From positions 51,288 to 115,287 of the forward strand of contig JASNZF010000008.1 of assembly GCA_048499805.1 (NCBI GenBank): a DNA stretch of 64,000 nucleotides, given 5' to 3'. Below, in pieces: positions 17,789 to 27,001 of this stretch. Position 1 is the first letter of the stretch, and every line of letters starts with the position of its first letter. Origin of the DNA: JAWXBA01 sp048499805. Its GTDB lineage: Bacteria > Gemmatimonadota > Gemmatimonadetes > Gemmatimonadales > GWC2-71-9. A program made the position numbers and the translations under genes. Under the pieces are notes generated by a model. That model was not told the origin of the DNA. It did no database searches and saw nothing but the letters and a program-made list of their open reading frames with translations.

Positions 17789-18736
17789 TCAGTCCCGGCC
17801 GGGGGGAGTCAGGCGCTGCAGCTGGCGGCCGAGCTCGGACTGTTCCTCGCGCATCCCGGCGATGAGCTCGCCGACGAAGCCGAAGCCGAAGAGCAGGGTG
17901 CCGGTGATGACCATCATCTCGATCAGGTTGAGCAACGGGCGGAACCCGATGCCGAAGCCGAAGCGGATGACCAGTGCGGCCACGCCGGCCAGGAACCCGA
18001 TGGCGAAGAGGATGGCGCCCGAGATGCCGAAGAAGAGCATCGGCTTGCGACCGAAGCGGAGCAGGAACCAGACCGACAGCAGGTCCAGCACCCCGACGGG
18101 GATCCGGCGCCAGTTGAACTTCGACACCCCCGCGGTCCGGGGATGCAGCGCCACCGGCACCGAGGCGAGGCGGAATCCATCGGCGGCAGCGATCACCACC
18201 ATGTAGCGGTGCCAGTCGGGCCGCAGCCGGGTACCGGCCAGCACCTCGCGGCGCCAGGCCTTCACGGAATTGAGGTCCTCGACCCGGACACCGAAGAGCC
18301 AGCGGCAGAGCCGGTTGTAGATGCCCGAGACGAACGCCTTTTCGTACTTCCCCTGCTTGCTGCCGGTCACCAGGTCGGCGCGACCGGTGCGGATCGGCTC
18401 GACAAGCCGGGGAATGTCCTCGGGACGGTACTGGAGGTCGGCCGGGTAGAAGACGCACACGTCCCCGGTGGCGACCTCGGCGGCGCTGCGCAGCGCATCA
18501 GCAATGCCGCGCTGGCGCCGATGCGTGACGACGCGCAGGAACGGGTACTGCGCTTGGAGGGTGGCGAGCAGCGGCCCGGTGCCATCGGTGGAACCATCGT
18601 CCACGACGATGACCTCGAATGGCATCCCGGCGGGCATCAGCGCCTGGGCGCACTGGGCCAGGAAGGCGGGCAGGTTCTCCGCCTCGTCCTTGGCGGGAAC
18701 GAGGACGCTGAGGCGCAGGGGCGGGGCGCTGCTCAT
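17789..18736 (-). CDS. Membrane GT2 polyisoprenyl-phosphate glycosyltransferase (ArnC/GtrB type)
   Basis: The 315-residue protein has an N-terminal GT2 domain (LSVLVPAKDEAENLP, VVDDGSTDGTG and an acidic DLQYRPED segment) followed by two transmembrane helices at about residues 235-285. This is the arrangement of GtrB, ArnC and DesI-like enzymes, which make polyprenyl-phosphate sugars on the cytoplasmic face for later flipping. Its ATG overlaps the rpoN stop by 4 nt, so it is translationally coupled to sigma-54. Confidence 0.88.
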   Translation of the reverse strand: MSSAPPLRLSVLVPAKDEAENLPAFLAQCAQALMPAGMPFEVIVVDDGSTDGTGPLLATLQAQYPFLRVVTHRRQRGIADALRSAAEVATGDVCVFYPADLQYRPEDIPRLVEPIRTGRADLVTGSKQGKYEKAFVSGIYNRLCRWLFGVRVEDLNSVKAWRREVLAGTRLRPDWHRYMVVIAAADGFRLASVPVALHPRTAGVSKFNWRRIPVGVLDLLSVWFLLRFGRKPMLFFGISGAILFAIGFLAGVAALVIRFGFGIGFRPLLNLIEMMVITGTLLFGFGFVGELIAGMREEQSELGRQLQRLTPPGRD

Positions 18737-20328
18737 ACGCGCTTGCGCATCCGGGCGGGGAGTATCCCGAGCTGGTCGCGGTACTTGGCCACCGTGCGGC
18801 GGGCGATCTGGATCCCCTGCTCCTGGAACAGGTGCACGATCTGCTGGTCGGTGAGCGGCTTCCCGGTGTCCTCCTCGGCCACCATCTTCTGGAGCTTGGC
18901 CCGGATCGAGCGGGCGCTGGCATCCTCCCCCGAGGCGGTGCTCAGGGCGCTGCTGAAGAAGAACTTGAGGGGCAGCACTCCGCGGGGCGTCTGGACGTAC
19001 TTCTCGTTGGTCACCCGGCTGACGGTGGACTCGTGCATGCTGATCACCTCGGCCACCTCGCGGAGGGTGAGCGGCTTGAGGTGCTCGATCCCCTTCTCGA
19101 AGAACGCCCGCTGCCGGTCGACGATGAAGTTCATCACCTTGAGCATGGTCTGGCGGCGCTGCTCGATCGCCTGGATCATCCAGTTGGCGCTGTTCATCTT
19201 GGTGGCGATGAACTCGCGGTGCTCGGTCGTGAGGTTCTTGCGGTCCCGGGCCAGGTCCTGGTAGGACCGGCTGAGGCGCAGGCGGGGTACACCGGTGTCG
19301 TTGAGGAAGACATGGTACGCCCCGTCCACCTTGTCCACGATCAGGTCCGGGATGACGTAGCCATCACCGCGGGTCGAGTGGGTCAGGCCCGGCTTCGGGT
19401 CGAAGCGGGCCAGGGTGTCGGCCGCCCCCTGGGCCTCGGCGGGTTCGACCCCGAAGCGCCGTCCCAGGTCGTTCCAGCGGTGGGCCACGAGATCGGCGAA
19501 CGCCTCGCTCACCATCCGCCAGACCAGGCTGCCTTCCTCGCCGGCCGCCCGCATCTGGAGGAGCAGGCACTCGGGCAGGTCGCGGGCGCCCACCCCGGCG
19601 GGATCGAGTCCCTGGATGATCCGCAGGACCTCCTCCCCTTCGGCCAGCGTGAAGTACGGGAGCCCCTCGGGAAGCGGCGGACTCGCTGGTGGCTCGGCCA
19701 CGTCACTGGGCTCGGTTGGGCCCGCCTCGGTGCCGATCATGATCGTGTCGGCGGAGACTTCCCCGATCATTGCCACGCCCGGATCGTCGTCGTCCTCCTC
19801 ATCCGGCTCGGCATCGGCGCGTCCCGGGGCGCGCGAGGCCAGGAACTGGTTGGCCGACTCGACCACCTCGGCGAGCGGGCTGCCGAGGTACCCCTCCTCG
19901 GTCAGGTGCCCCAGCAACTCCTCGGCGAGCAGCTGGAGGCGCGGGGTCAGGGTCAGGAACGAGAGCTGCTCCCGGAGGTGGTCGCCCAGGTCCTTGGTCT
20001 CGACACAGACCGGCTCGAGGTATTCCTGCTCCTCGTACTGCTGCTTGGCGCCACCCACGTCGAAGCCGTTCAGGAGAATCTCCTCCCAGTCGATCTCCTC
20101 CTCCTTCTCGGCCTTCTCCTTCTCCTGCTCCTGGGTCACCTCGGGCGTGACCTCCTCCTCGTCCTCCGGTTCCACCAGTTCCAGGAAGGGATTCAGGAGC
20201 AGCTCCTGCTTGAGGTGCTGCTGGAGGTCCATCATCGGCATGTAGAGCATGTCCATGGCTTGGTAAAGCCGTGGATTGATGCGCAGCTCCTGCCGAAGGC
20301 CGACCTGCTGTGACAGTCCGGTTCTCAC
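18733..20328 (-). CDS. rpoN: RNA polymerase sigma-54 factor
   Basis: The 531-residue protein has the sigma-54 layout: an N-terminal glutamine/leucine-rich activator region (LRQELRINPRLYQAMDML), an acidic linker at about residues 54-90, core-binding and DNA-binding regions, and the C-terminal RpoN box ARRTVAKYRDQLGI. It directs polymerase to -24/-12 promoters that need an enhancer-binding ATPase. It is slightly longer than many homologues because of the acidic linkers. The GTG at 20328 has GGAGG upstream and overlaps lptB by GTGA. The lptB-rpoN pairing is common in diderms. Confidence 0.96.
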   Translation of the reverse strand: MRTGLSQQVGLRQELRINPRLYQAMDMLYMPMMDLQQHLKQELLLNPFLELVEPEDEEEVTPEVTQEQEKEKAEKEEEIDWEEILLNGFDVGGAKQQYEEQEYLEPVCVETKDLGDHLREQLSFLTLTPRLQLLAEELLGHLTEEGYLGSPLAEVVESANQFLASRAPGRADAEPDEEDDDDPGVAMIGEVSADTIMIGTEAGPTEPSDVAEPPASPPLPEGLPYFTLAEGEEVLRIIQGLDPAGVGARDLPECLLLQMRAAGEEGSLVWRMVSEAFADLVAHRWNDLGRRFGVEPAEAQGAADTLARFDPKPGLTHSTRGDGYVIPDLIVDKVDGAYHVFLNDTGVPRLRLSRSYQDLARDRKNLTTEHREFIATKMNSANWMIQAIEQRRQTMLKVMNFIVDRQRAFFEKGIEHLKPLTLREVAEVISMHESTVSRVTNEKYVQTPRGVLPLKFFFSSALSTASGEDASARSIRAKLQKMVAEEDTGKPLTDQQIVHLFQEQGIQIARRTVAKYRDQLGILPARMRKRV

Positions 20329-21107
20329 CGCCCCACCTCCATCCGAGAACGCAGGCGCGCCGTGAGGGTGGGCCCGAGGTAGAGCTCCGCGACCCGCTCG
20401 TTGAACACCAGCTCCCGCACGCTGCCGGAGGCCTGGACCCGGCCCTCGTACATGATATACGCCCTGTCCACGATTTCGAGGGTCTGCTCCACGTTGTGGT
20501 CCGTGATCAACACGCCGATCCCGCGGTCCCGCAGGCTGGCCACGATGGTCTGGATGTCGTGCACCGCAATCGGGTCGACGCCCGCGAACGGCTCGTCGAG
20601 CAGCATGAACCGGGGCCCGGTGACCAGGGCCCGGGTGATCTCCAGCCGGCGACGCTCTCCCCCCGAGAGGGAATAGGCCTTGTGCTTGCGGAGGTGCTCG
20701 ATGCCCAGCTCGTGCAGCAGTTCCTCGAGCCGGGCGCGGCGCTCCGCCCGCGGGAGGCCGAGGGTCTCCAGCACCGCCAGGACATTCTGTTCCACCGTGA
20801 GGCGGCGGAAGACCGAGGGCTCCTGGGCCAGGTAGCCGATCCCGGCGCGGGCCCGGCGGAACATCGGGGCCCGGGTCAGGTTGCGCCCGTCGAGGGTGAT
20901 CCGCCCGGCGTCGGGGTTCACCATGCCGGTGATCAGGTAGAAGGTCGTCGTCTTGCCGGCCCCATTGGGTCCGAGCAGGCCGACGATCTCGCCCTGCCGG
21001 ACCTCGAGGCTCACGTCATCCACCACGGCACGGCGCCCGAAGCTCTTGACCAGGCCGGAGGCCTCGAGGACGCTTGCCGGCGCGGGGGTCGGCTGGGGGG
21101 CCGTCAT
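20325..21107 (-). CDS. lptB: LPS export ABC transporter ATP-binding protein LptB
   Basis: The 260-residue ATPase has a Walker A motif (GPNGAGKTT), the Q-loop region YLAQEPSVFRRLTVEQN typical of LptB, the ABC signature LSGGERRRLEI and a Walker B motif (FMLLDEPFAGVD). LptB powers extraction of LPS from the inner membrane together with LptFG, which are not in this window. It is encoded between the OstA-like gene and rpoN with 4 nt overlaps on both sides. Confidence 0.96.
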   Translation of the reverse strand: MTAPQPTPAPASVLEASGLVKSFGRRAVVDDVSLEVRQGEIVGLLGPNGAGKTTTFYLITGMVNPDAGRITLDGRNLTRAPMFRRARAGIGYLAQEPSVFRRLTVEQNVLAVLETLGLPRAERRARLEELLHELGIEHLRKHKAYSLSGGERRRLEITRALVTGPRFMLLDEPFAGVDPIAVHDIQTIVASLRDRGIGVLITDHNVEQTLEIVDRAYIMYEGRVQASGSVRELVFNERVAELYLGPTLTARLRSRMEVGR

Positions 21108-22450
21108 TGGGGGGGCCTCACGAGTGGGCGGGCCCGTGCGGCCGCGCTGGTATCGGCCACGATCGCGGTGGGCTGGAGATGGATGCCATCGACATCCCCC
21201 GTGGACCGGACCGCATCGACGGTGCTCTGGCCCTGGGCGTCCCGCTTCATGGTGATCAGGATGTGGGTCGCCCGGGTGTAGACGATGGCCAGCCGCCCGC
21301 CGTCATTCGGCGGGGGCTGCGCCATCCGGTAGAGCGCGAGCGCGTTGCCGCGCGCCTCCAGGCTGTCGAGTTCGGTTCGGGGTGCGCCGGTCGAGTCCTC
21401 CACCGTCAGGAAGGAGACCGTCACGGTGTCGCCCGCGACGAAGTCGCGCTCGCCGCTGACCGAGTCGGGGGTGGCCCCCATCCAGCCCTCCCCGAACGCG
21501 CGGGCCTGCCGCAGGCGCTGGTTCGGGGTGTCGAAGGCGACCGAATCACCCGTCACCTCGAACCCCTCGCCGGAGAGGGCACGGGGCCGCAGGCTGTCGC
21601 CCCACGCCACGACCTGTTCCACCTGGCGGGCCAGCACATCAATGCCGATCGTGTCGGCAATGAGGTCGAGGTCGGTGGTGAGGAGGTGGCCCTCCCCCTG
21701 CGCCAGGACATGGCGGACCTCGCGCCGCTCCAGGGTCAGGTCGATCCTCCGCCCGGTGAGGTCGAAGCTGTCCGCGGCGGTCCGGCGGATCGAGGCCTGG
21801 CCGAGCAGGGTGCCCCGACTGCCGGCGCCGGTGTCGAGGAAGAGGGAGTCTCCCCGTGCGGCGAGGTCGGTGCGGTCAATGGTGACCCTCTCGCCGGCGT
21901 AGATCTGGGTCTCCCCGCGCACCCGCACCCGTTCCGCGACGATGACGTAGGGGTCATCCACCTGCTGGAGGGAATCGCGAACCGGGATCGTAATCGTCGG
22001 CCGAATGTCGGCAAACATCTCGCTGGTATCGCGGACCCCGGGCACCGGACGGAGGTAATCGAGCGTCGGGCCCCGCAGGACGGACCCGTTGGTCCGGTTG
22101 GTGAGGACCACGTTGCCCCGGGCTTCCCAGCGGTCGGTGTCGCGGAAGTAGGTGCCGAAGTCCGCGGTCATCTCCACGGTCGAATCGCGATAGCGCACCT
22201 TGCCGATGAACTGCACCACCTGCCCCTGGTAGGAGGCGAGGCTGTCGCTCCACATGCGCACTTCCTGCCCCACGCACCGCATCCGGACATTGCCGCCGGC
22301 ATAGTAGTTCTGCACGCCCGGGCTGGGCTGGAACCCGACCCCCTGCCGGTCGACGTTGAGCACCTGCAGGAGGCAGCGACCGCTGGCCTGCCCCGCCAAC
22401 GGGAGCGGCGCCAGGAGGAGCGCCAGCAACGCCAGTCCGGGCGTCCTCAT
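21104..22450 (-). CDS. OstA-like LPS-transport protein (LptA / LptD N-terminal family)
   Basis: The 448-residue exported protein has a signal peptide (LALLALLLAPLPLAGQA) and repeated beta-jellyroll strand patterns such as YYAGGNVRMRC, WEARGNVVLTN and VLAQGEGHLLTTD, as in the OstA family. Between lptC and lptB it takes the position of lptA, which forms the periplasmic bridge for LPS. It is more than twice the usual LptA length and lacks the LptD barrel, so it may be an elongated bridge with more jellyroll units. The ATG overlaps lptC by 4 nt. Confidence 0.82.
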   Translation of the reverse strand: MRTPGLALLALLLAPLPLAGQASGRCLLQVLNVDRQGVGFQPSPGVQNYYAGGNVRMRCVGQEVRMWSDSLASYQGQVVQFIGKVRYRDSTVEMTADFGTYFRDTDRWEARGNVVLTNRTNGSVLRGPTLDYLRPVPGVRDTSEMFADIRPTITIPVRDSLQQVDDPYVIVAERVRVRGETQIYAGERVTIDRTDLAARGDSLFLDTGAGSRGTLLGQASIRRTAADSFDLTGRRIDLTLERREVRHVLAQGEGHLLTTDLDLIADTIGIDVLARQVEQVVAWGDSLRPRALSGEGFEVTGDSVAFDTPNQRLRQARAFGEGWMGATPDSVSGERDFVAGDTVTVSFLTVEDSTGAPRTELDSLEARGNALALYRMAQPPPNDGGRLAIVYTRATHILITMKRDAQGQSTVDAVRSTGDVDGIHLQPTAIVADTSAAARARPLVRPPQ

Positions 22451-23016
22451 CGGTCCGGTCCCGGGGGGCCCTGGCCCGGCAGGAGGATGCCCCCGGTGCG
22501 CTGGCGACCCCGCGGCTGGTCCACCCGCGGCGCCTTGAACTCCGGGTCCGACACGAAGCTGTTCCCCTGGAGGTACTGGTCGGGCGATTCGTAGGTGAAG
22601 GTGGTGTCGGACCGGATCAGGTTGGCGACCTTGTCATAGAAGAGCCGGGGCGACGCGAGGCGTTCGCCGCGGGCACCGACGAGCAGGACATTGCCCCGGG
22701 CGTCCAGCGACTCGGTCTGCAGCCGATAGGTGCCACCCATGGCCGTCAGCACGGAGGTCTGCACCCCACCCCGATCATAGAAGGTGACCCGCAAGTTGCC
22801 GAGTTCCATGCGCTGGGCATCCTGGAAGGTCCAGGCGGTGTCGGCCACAATCACCGCACGGCGCACCCCGTTGTCGAAGATCCCCTTCTCCATCCCCAGC
22901 ATCATCATGTCGGCGCTGTCGGCGAGCTGCTCGGTCGCGAGCGGCGTTACCCCCTTCTCCACGCAGGCGGCGGCCACCCCCGCCAGCAGCAGCACCCCCA
23001 CCGTCGCCGCCCTCAT
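22447..23016 (-). CDS. lptC: LPS export periplasmic protein LptC (lipoprotein)
   Basis: The 189-residue protein begins with a short signal ending in VAAAC, a plausible lipobox, so it may be a lipoprotein rather than a helix-anchored LptC. The body carries LptC-type beta strands (GIFDNGVRRAVIVADTAW, LRVTFYDRGG, LDARGNVLLV). The C-terminal tail is rich in Pro, Gly and Arg. It should receive LPS from LptBFG and pass it to the OstA-like bridge encoded next. It overlaps kdsD and the OstA-like gene by 4 nt each. Confidence 0.85.
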   Translation of the reverse strand: MRAATVGVLLLAGVAAACVEKGVTPLATEQLADSADMMMLGMEKGIFDNGVRRAVIVADTAWTFQDAQRMELGNLRVTFYDRGGVQTSVLTAMGGTYRLQTESLDARGNVLLVGARGERLASPRLFYDKVANLIRSDTTFTYESPDQYLQGNSFVSDPEFKAPRVDQPRGRQRTGGILLPGQGPPGPDR

Positions 23017-23972
23017 ACCGCGCCGGCCCGGAGCAGGTCATGGAGGTGCACGACGCCCACCAGTTGGCCGGCCTCGTCGAGCACGGGCATCGCCATGATC
23101 CCCTCGCGCTCCATCCGCCCGAGCGTGGCGCTGGCCAGCTCGGTGGCCTCGGCCAGCCGCGGTGTCACGGTCATCAGGCCGGCGACCGGCAGCCCCAGGA
23201 ACTCCGGCTCCCGCTCCGCCACCCGGCTCAGGTCGCCGGCGGTGAGCACCCCCAGGACGCTCCCGGCCTCGGCGATGATTGCCAGTCCCCGCTCCTCGGC
23301 GAGGGCTACCACCGCGTCGCGCATCTGCGCGGTCGGCGCGAGGAGTCCGCGGGCCGGCACCATCACGTCCCGCACCCGCAGGAGGAGGCGTCGCCCCAGG
23401 CGGCCACCCGGATGCAGGGCGGCGAAGTCCTCCGGCCGGAACCCCTTTTCCTGGAGCACCGTCACCGCCAGGGCATCGCCCAGGGCCAGGGCCACCGTCG
23501 TGCTGGTCGTTGGCGCGAGGTCATGGGGACAGGCCTCCTCGGCGACGCCGGCGTCGAGCACCACGCGGGCGCTGCGCGCGAGGGTGGAGTCCAGCGCCCC
23601 CGTTACCGCGATCATCGGCACTTCCAGGCGCTGCAGCTCGGCCACCAAGCCCACCAGTTCATCGGTTTCCCCGCTCTTGCTCAGGAGGATCGCCACGTCG
23701 TCGCGCCCCACGATGCCGAGATCGCCGTGCTGGCTGTCCACGGGGTGGAGATAGCTCGCCGGCGTACCGGTGCTGGTCAGGGTCGCCGCGATCTTCCGCG
23801 CGATCAGCCCGGACTTGCCAAGACCGGAGACGATCACCCGGCCCCGGCAGGCGGTCAGCAATTCCACCGCACCGGCGAAGCCGGGCCCCAAGGCCAGGCC
23901 GGCCCGGGCCACGGCCTCCGCCTCGAGCGCCATGATCCGGCGGCCGGACGCCAGCAACGTCTCGGTGCTCAT
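23013..23972 (-). CDS. kdsD: Arabinose-5-phosphate isomerase (KpsF/GutQ family)
   Basis: The 319-residue enzyme isomerises ribulose-5-phosphate to arabinose-5-phosphate, the first step of Kdo synthesis. Residues about 35-170 form the SIS sugar-isomerase domain (VSGLGKSGLIARKIAATL, SQHGDLG, SKSGETDEL). Residues about 200-319 form a tandem CBS pair ending in VGVVHLHDLL. It is encoded directly before kdsC and overlaps it by 4 nt. Confidence 0.95.
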   Translation of the reverse strand: MSTETLLASGRRIMALEAEAVARAGLALGPGFAGAVELLTACRGRVIVSGLGKSGLIARKIAATLTSTGTPASYLHPVDSQHGDLGIVGRDDVAILLSKSGETDELVGLVAELQRLEVPMIAVTGALDSTLARSARVVLDAGVAEEACPHDLAPTTSTTVALALGDALAVTVLQEKGFRPEDFAALHPGGRLGRRLLLRVRDVMVPARGLLAPTAQMRDAVVALAEERGLAIIAEAGSVLGVLTAGDLSRVAEREPEFLGLPVAGLMTVTPRLAEATELASATLGRMEREGIMAMPVLDEAGQLVGVVHLHDLLRAGAV

Positions 23973-24520
23973 GCCGCGTCATCCCGGTCGTCGAGGTAGC
24001 GCGCCAGTGCGGTGTCATACTCGCCCCGGGCGCGCAGCAGCGTCTCCACGACTTCGCGCACCGCGCCGTGGCCCCCGGCTGCCTCCGTCACCCAATGGGC
24101 GACGGCCTTGACCTCGGCGGTGGCGTTGGCGACAGCAACGGCCCACCCTACCCGCTTCAGGACGGCCAGGTCGGCCAGGTCATCACCGACGAACCCCACC
24201 TCCTCCCAGGTGAGCCCCCGATCGGCGAGGAGTCCGGTGAGGACCGGGAGCTTTCGACCCCGCGGATCCTGGATGCAGGTGGGGATGCGCAGTTCCTCGG
24301 CCCGGAGCACCGTGGCCTCGGAGGGGCGCGCGCTCAGCCAGGCCACCTCCACCCCGGTGCCGCGCAGCAGGGCGAGACCCAGCCCGTCCTGGATGTCGAA
24401 CCGCTTGAACTCCACCCGCCGCCCGTCGACGACGCCCAGGTAGATCCCGTTATCGGTCAGGACCCCGTCGACATCAAGCACCAGGAGGCGGATCCGCGCC
24501 GCGCGCGCGAGATCAGGCAT
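23969..24520 (-). CDS. kdsC: 3-deoxy-D-manno-octulosonate 8-phosphate phosphatase
   Basis: The 183-residue HAD-type phosphatase releases phosphate from Kdo-8-P. HAD motif I is LLVLDVDGVLTD, motif II lies in VAWLSARPSE, and the metal-binding motif is FVGDDLADL. The ATG at 24520 gives the normal KdsC length and overlaps the kdsA stop by 8 nt. Longer in-frame upstream extension reads through kdsA in another frame and has no family match. Confidence 0.94.
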   Translation of the reverse strand: MPDLARAARIRLLVLDVDGVLTDNGIYLGVVDGRRVEFKRFDIQDGLGLALLRGTGVEVAWLSARPSEATVLRAEELRIPTCIQDPRGRKLPVLTGLLADRGLTWEEVGFVGDDLADLAVLKRVGWAVAVANATAEVKAVAHWVTEAAGGHGAVREVVETLLRARGEYDTALARYLDDRDDAA

Positions 24521-25331
24521 GGGCGTGGGCCCGGGCGGCATGCCACAGGTCGAGGGCGGGGCGCACCAGCTCCTCGAGGTCACCCAGGGGCCATTGCGTG
24601 GCGGCGTCGCTCGCGGCCCGCGCGGGATCGGGATGGGTCTCCAGGAAGAAGCCATCGGCACCGGCCACGGCAGCCGCGCGGAGGAGGGCCGGGATGTGCT
24701 CGCGGGTTCCTCCGCTGATGCCGCCCTGTCCCTGTCCCGGCTGCTGGACGGAATGGGTGGCGTCGAAGATGACCGGGGCGTCCGTGGCCTGCCGCATCCG
24801 CGCCAGGTTCCGGAAGTCCACGACCAGGTCGCCATAGCCGAAGAAGCTGCCGCGCTCGGTCACCGCGAGGTCGGCCGATCCCCCCGATCGCACCTTTTCG
24901 ACCGCACCCGCCATCGCCTCGGGCGCCAGCCACTGGCCCTTCTTGATGTTCACCGGCTTGCCCGTGGCGCCCGCCGCGACCAGCAGGTCGGTCTGCCGAC
25001 AGAGGAAGGCCGGAATCTGGAGGGCATCGACCACCTGCCCCACCGCCTCCGCCTGGGCGCCTTCATGCAGGTCGGTGAGGACGGGAAGGCCACTGGCAGC
25101 CCCCACCTGCTCGAGCGCGCGCAGCCCCTCCTCGAGGCCCGGGCCACGCATGCCGGCGAGGCGGGCGCGATTGGCCTTGTCGAAGCTTGCCTTGAAGCAG
25201 ACCGGCACCGCCAGCCGGCGGGAGAGCTCCGCCAGCGCCTCGGCCACCCGGGGAAGCAGGTCCCCCGACTCGATCACGCACGGCCCGGCCACGAGGAACG
25301 GCCCGGCGTGGCGGAAGGTCCACCGGGTCAC
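24513..25331 (-). CDS. kdsA: Kdo-8-phosphate synthase
   Basis: KdsA condenses phosphoenolpyruvate with arabinose-5-phosphate to make Kdo-8-P. The 272-residue protein has the family N-terminus FLVAGPCVIES, then CFKASFDKANR, VNIKKGQWLAP and FDATHSVQQPG. The GTG at 25331 overlaps the pyrG stop as GTGA and gives the usual family length, so it is chosen over the longer frame. Confidence 0.95.
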   Translation of the reverse strand: MTRWTFRHAGPFLVAGPCVIESGDLLPRVAEALAELSRRLAVPVCFKASFDKANRARLAGMRGPGLEEGLRALEQVGAASGLPVLTDLHEGAQAEAVGQVVDALQIPAFLCRQTDLLVAAGATGKPVNIKKGQWLAPEAMAGAVEKVRSGGSADLAVTERGSFFGYGDLVVDFRNLARMRQATDAPVIFDATHSVQQPGQGQGGISGGTREHIPALLRAAAVAGADGFFLETHPDPARAASDAATQWPLGDLEELVRPALDLWHAARAHAHA

Positions 25332-27001
25332 CGGGTGGCCCGGACCGCTCGGTTCGCGTCCGTCCCCGGCGCCGCTGTCCCCCGGGCCCGGGCCACGATC
25401 CGCGCCGCCCCAATGAATCCCGCGAAGAGCGGGTGCGGGCGGGTCGGGCGGGACTTGAGCTCCGGGTGATACTGGCAACCAAGGAACCACGGATGGTCGG
25501 GCAACTCGATCACCTCGACCAGGCTGCCATCCGGCGAGTGGGCCGAGAGCCGCAGCCCGTGCTCCTCGAGCACCTCCCGGTAGGCATTGCTCACCTCCCA
25601 GCGGTGCCGGTGCCGCTCACTGATCTCGGTGGTGCCATAGCAGCGCGCCACCAGCGAGCCCTCCTGCAGGCGGGCCGCGTAGGCACCGAGGCGCATCGTG
25701 CCGCCCATGTCGGTGACATCCCGCTGGGACTGCATCAGGGCGATGACCGGCCGCTCGCAGTCCGGCTCGAACTCGGTGCTGTTGGTGTCGGGCATCCGGC
25801 AGGCGTTGCGCGCGAACTCGATCACCGCCATCTGGAGCCCGAGGCAGATGCCGAAGAACGGCAGCTGGTGCTCCCGGGCCCACCGCACCGCCTCGATCAT
25901 CCCGTCGATGCCGCGCACCCCGAACCCGCCCGGCACGAGCAGGCCATCGACCCCGGAGAGGATCTCCCCCGCGGCGGCCTGGTCGGTGAACCGGTCGCTG
26001 GACAGCCATTCGATGTCCACGCCGACGTCGTTGGGGATGCCCCCGTGCAGCAGCGCCTCCTGGACCGACTTGTAGGCGTCGTGCAGGTCGGTGTACTTCC
26101 CCACCACCGCGATCCGCACCCGCTCTGCGGGCTCCAGGATCTTCCGCGTCATGGCGGTCCAGTCCGCGAGGTCGGGCTCCGGGGTCTCGAGGTGGAGCCG
26201 CTTGCAGACCTCGCGGTCGATCCCCTGCTCGTGGAAGCGCAGCGGGATCTCGTAGATCGACCGCACGTCCGGACTCTCGATGACACACCCGAAATCGACG
26301 TTGCAGAAGAGCGCGATCTTGCGCTTGATGTCCGAGCCAAGGGGGCGCTCGCTCCGGCACACCAGGATGTCGGGCTGGATCCCGATCTGCATCAGGTCGC
26401 GCACGGAATGCTGGGTGGGCTTGGTCTTCAGCTCGCCGGCGGCCGCGATCCAGGGCACCAGGGTCAGGTGGATGAAGAGGGTGTTCTCCTTGCCCACCTC
26501 CTGGCGGAACTGGCGGATGGCCTCGAGGAACGGGAGCGACTCGATGTCGCCCACGGTGCCGCCGATCTCGGTGATCACCACGTCGTGCGAGGGCGCGGTG
26601 CGCCGTATGGCCTGCTTGATTTCGTCGGTGATGTGGGGGATGACCTGGACGGTGGACCCCAGGTACTCGCCGCGCCGCTCCTTGTTGATGACCGTCTGGT
26701 AGATCCGCCCCGTGGTGATGTTGTTCTGCTGGGAGAGCGACCGGTCGATGAACCGCTCGTAGTGCCCCAGGTCCAGGTCGGTCTCGGCCCCATCGTCGGT
26801 GACGAACACCTCGCCGTGCTGGAACGGGGACATCGTTCCCGGATCGACGTTGATGTAGGGATCGAACTTCTGCATGGTCACGCTGAGTCCGCGCTGGACC
26901 AGCAAGCGGCCCACCGAGGCGGCCGCAATCCCCTTCCCGAGGGAGGAGACCACCCCACCAGTGACGAAGATGAACTTGGTGGTGCGATTCGGGGTGGTCA
27001 T
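25328..27001 (-). CDS. pyrG: CTP synthase
   Basis: The 557-residue enzyme aminates UTP to CTP using glutamine and ATP. The N-terminal synthetase domain begins KFIFVTGGVVSSLGKG. The C-terminal glutamine amidotransferase domain has the nucleophile motif FFGICLGLQ and the catalytic His-Glu pair in CQYHPELKSRP. Its place between kdsB and kdsA fits CTP demand for CMP-Kdo. It overlaps both neighbours by 4 nt. Confidence 0.97.
   Translation of the reverse strand: MTTPNRTTKFIFVTGGVVSSLGKGIAAASVGRLLVQRGLSVTMQKFDPYINVDPGTMSPFQHGEVFVTDDGAETDLDLGHYERFIDRSLSQQNNITTGRIYQTVINKERRGEYLGSTVQVIPHITDEIKQAIRRTAPSHDVVITEIGGTVGDIESLPFLEAIRQFRQEVGKENTLFIHLTLVPWIAAAGELKTKPTQHSVRDLMQIGIQPDILVCRSERPLGSDIKRKIALFCNVDFGCVIESPDVRSIYEIPLRFHEQGIDREVCKRLHLETPEPDLADWTAMTRKILEPAERVRIAVVGKYTDLHDAYKSVQEALLHGGIPNDVGVDIEWLSSDRFTDQAAAGEILSGVDGLLVPGGFGVRGIDGMIEAVRWAREHQLPFFGICLGLQMAVIEFARNACRMPDTNSTEFEPDCERPVIALMQSQRDVTDMGGTMRLGAYAARLQEGSLVARCYGTTEISERHRHRWEVSNAYREVLEEHGLRLSAHSPDGSLVEVIELPDHPWFLGCQYHPELKSRPTRPHPLFAGFIGAARIVARARGTAAPGTDANRAVRATR

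Noticed and set aside
23969..24835. A 288-residue version of KdsC and similar N-terminal extensions of kdsA, nuoD, nuoL, fabG, fabD and xerD
   Set aside because: The extra residues lie over the upstream gene in another frame, lack family similarity, and a start overlapping or next to the previous stop gives the normal length.
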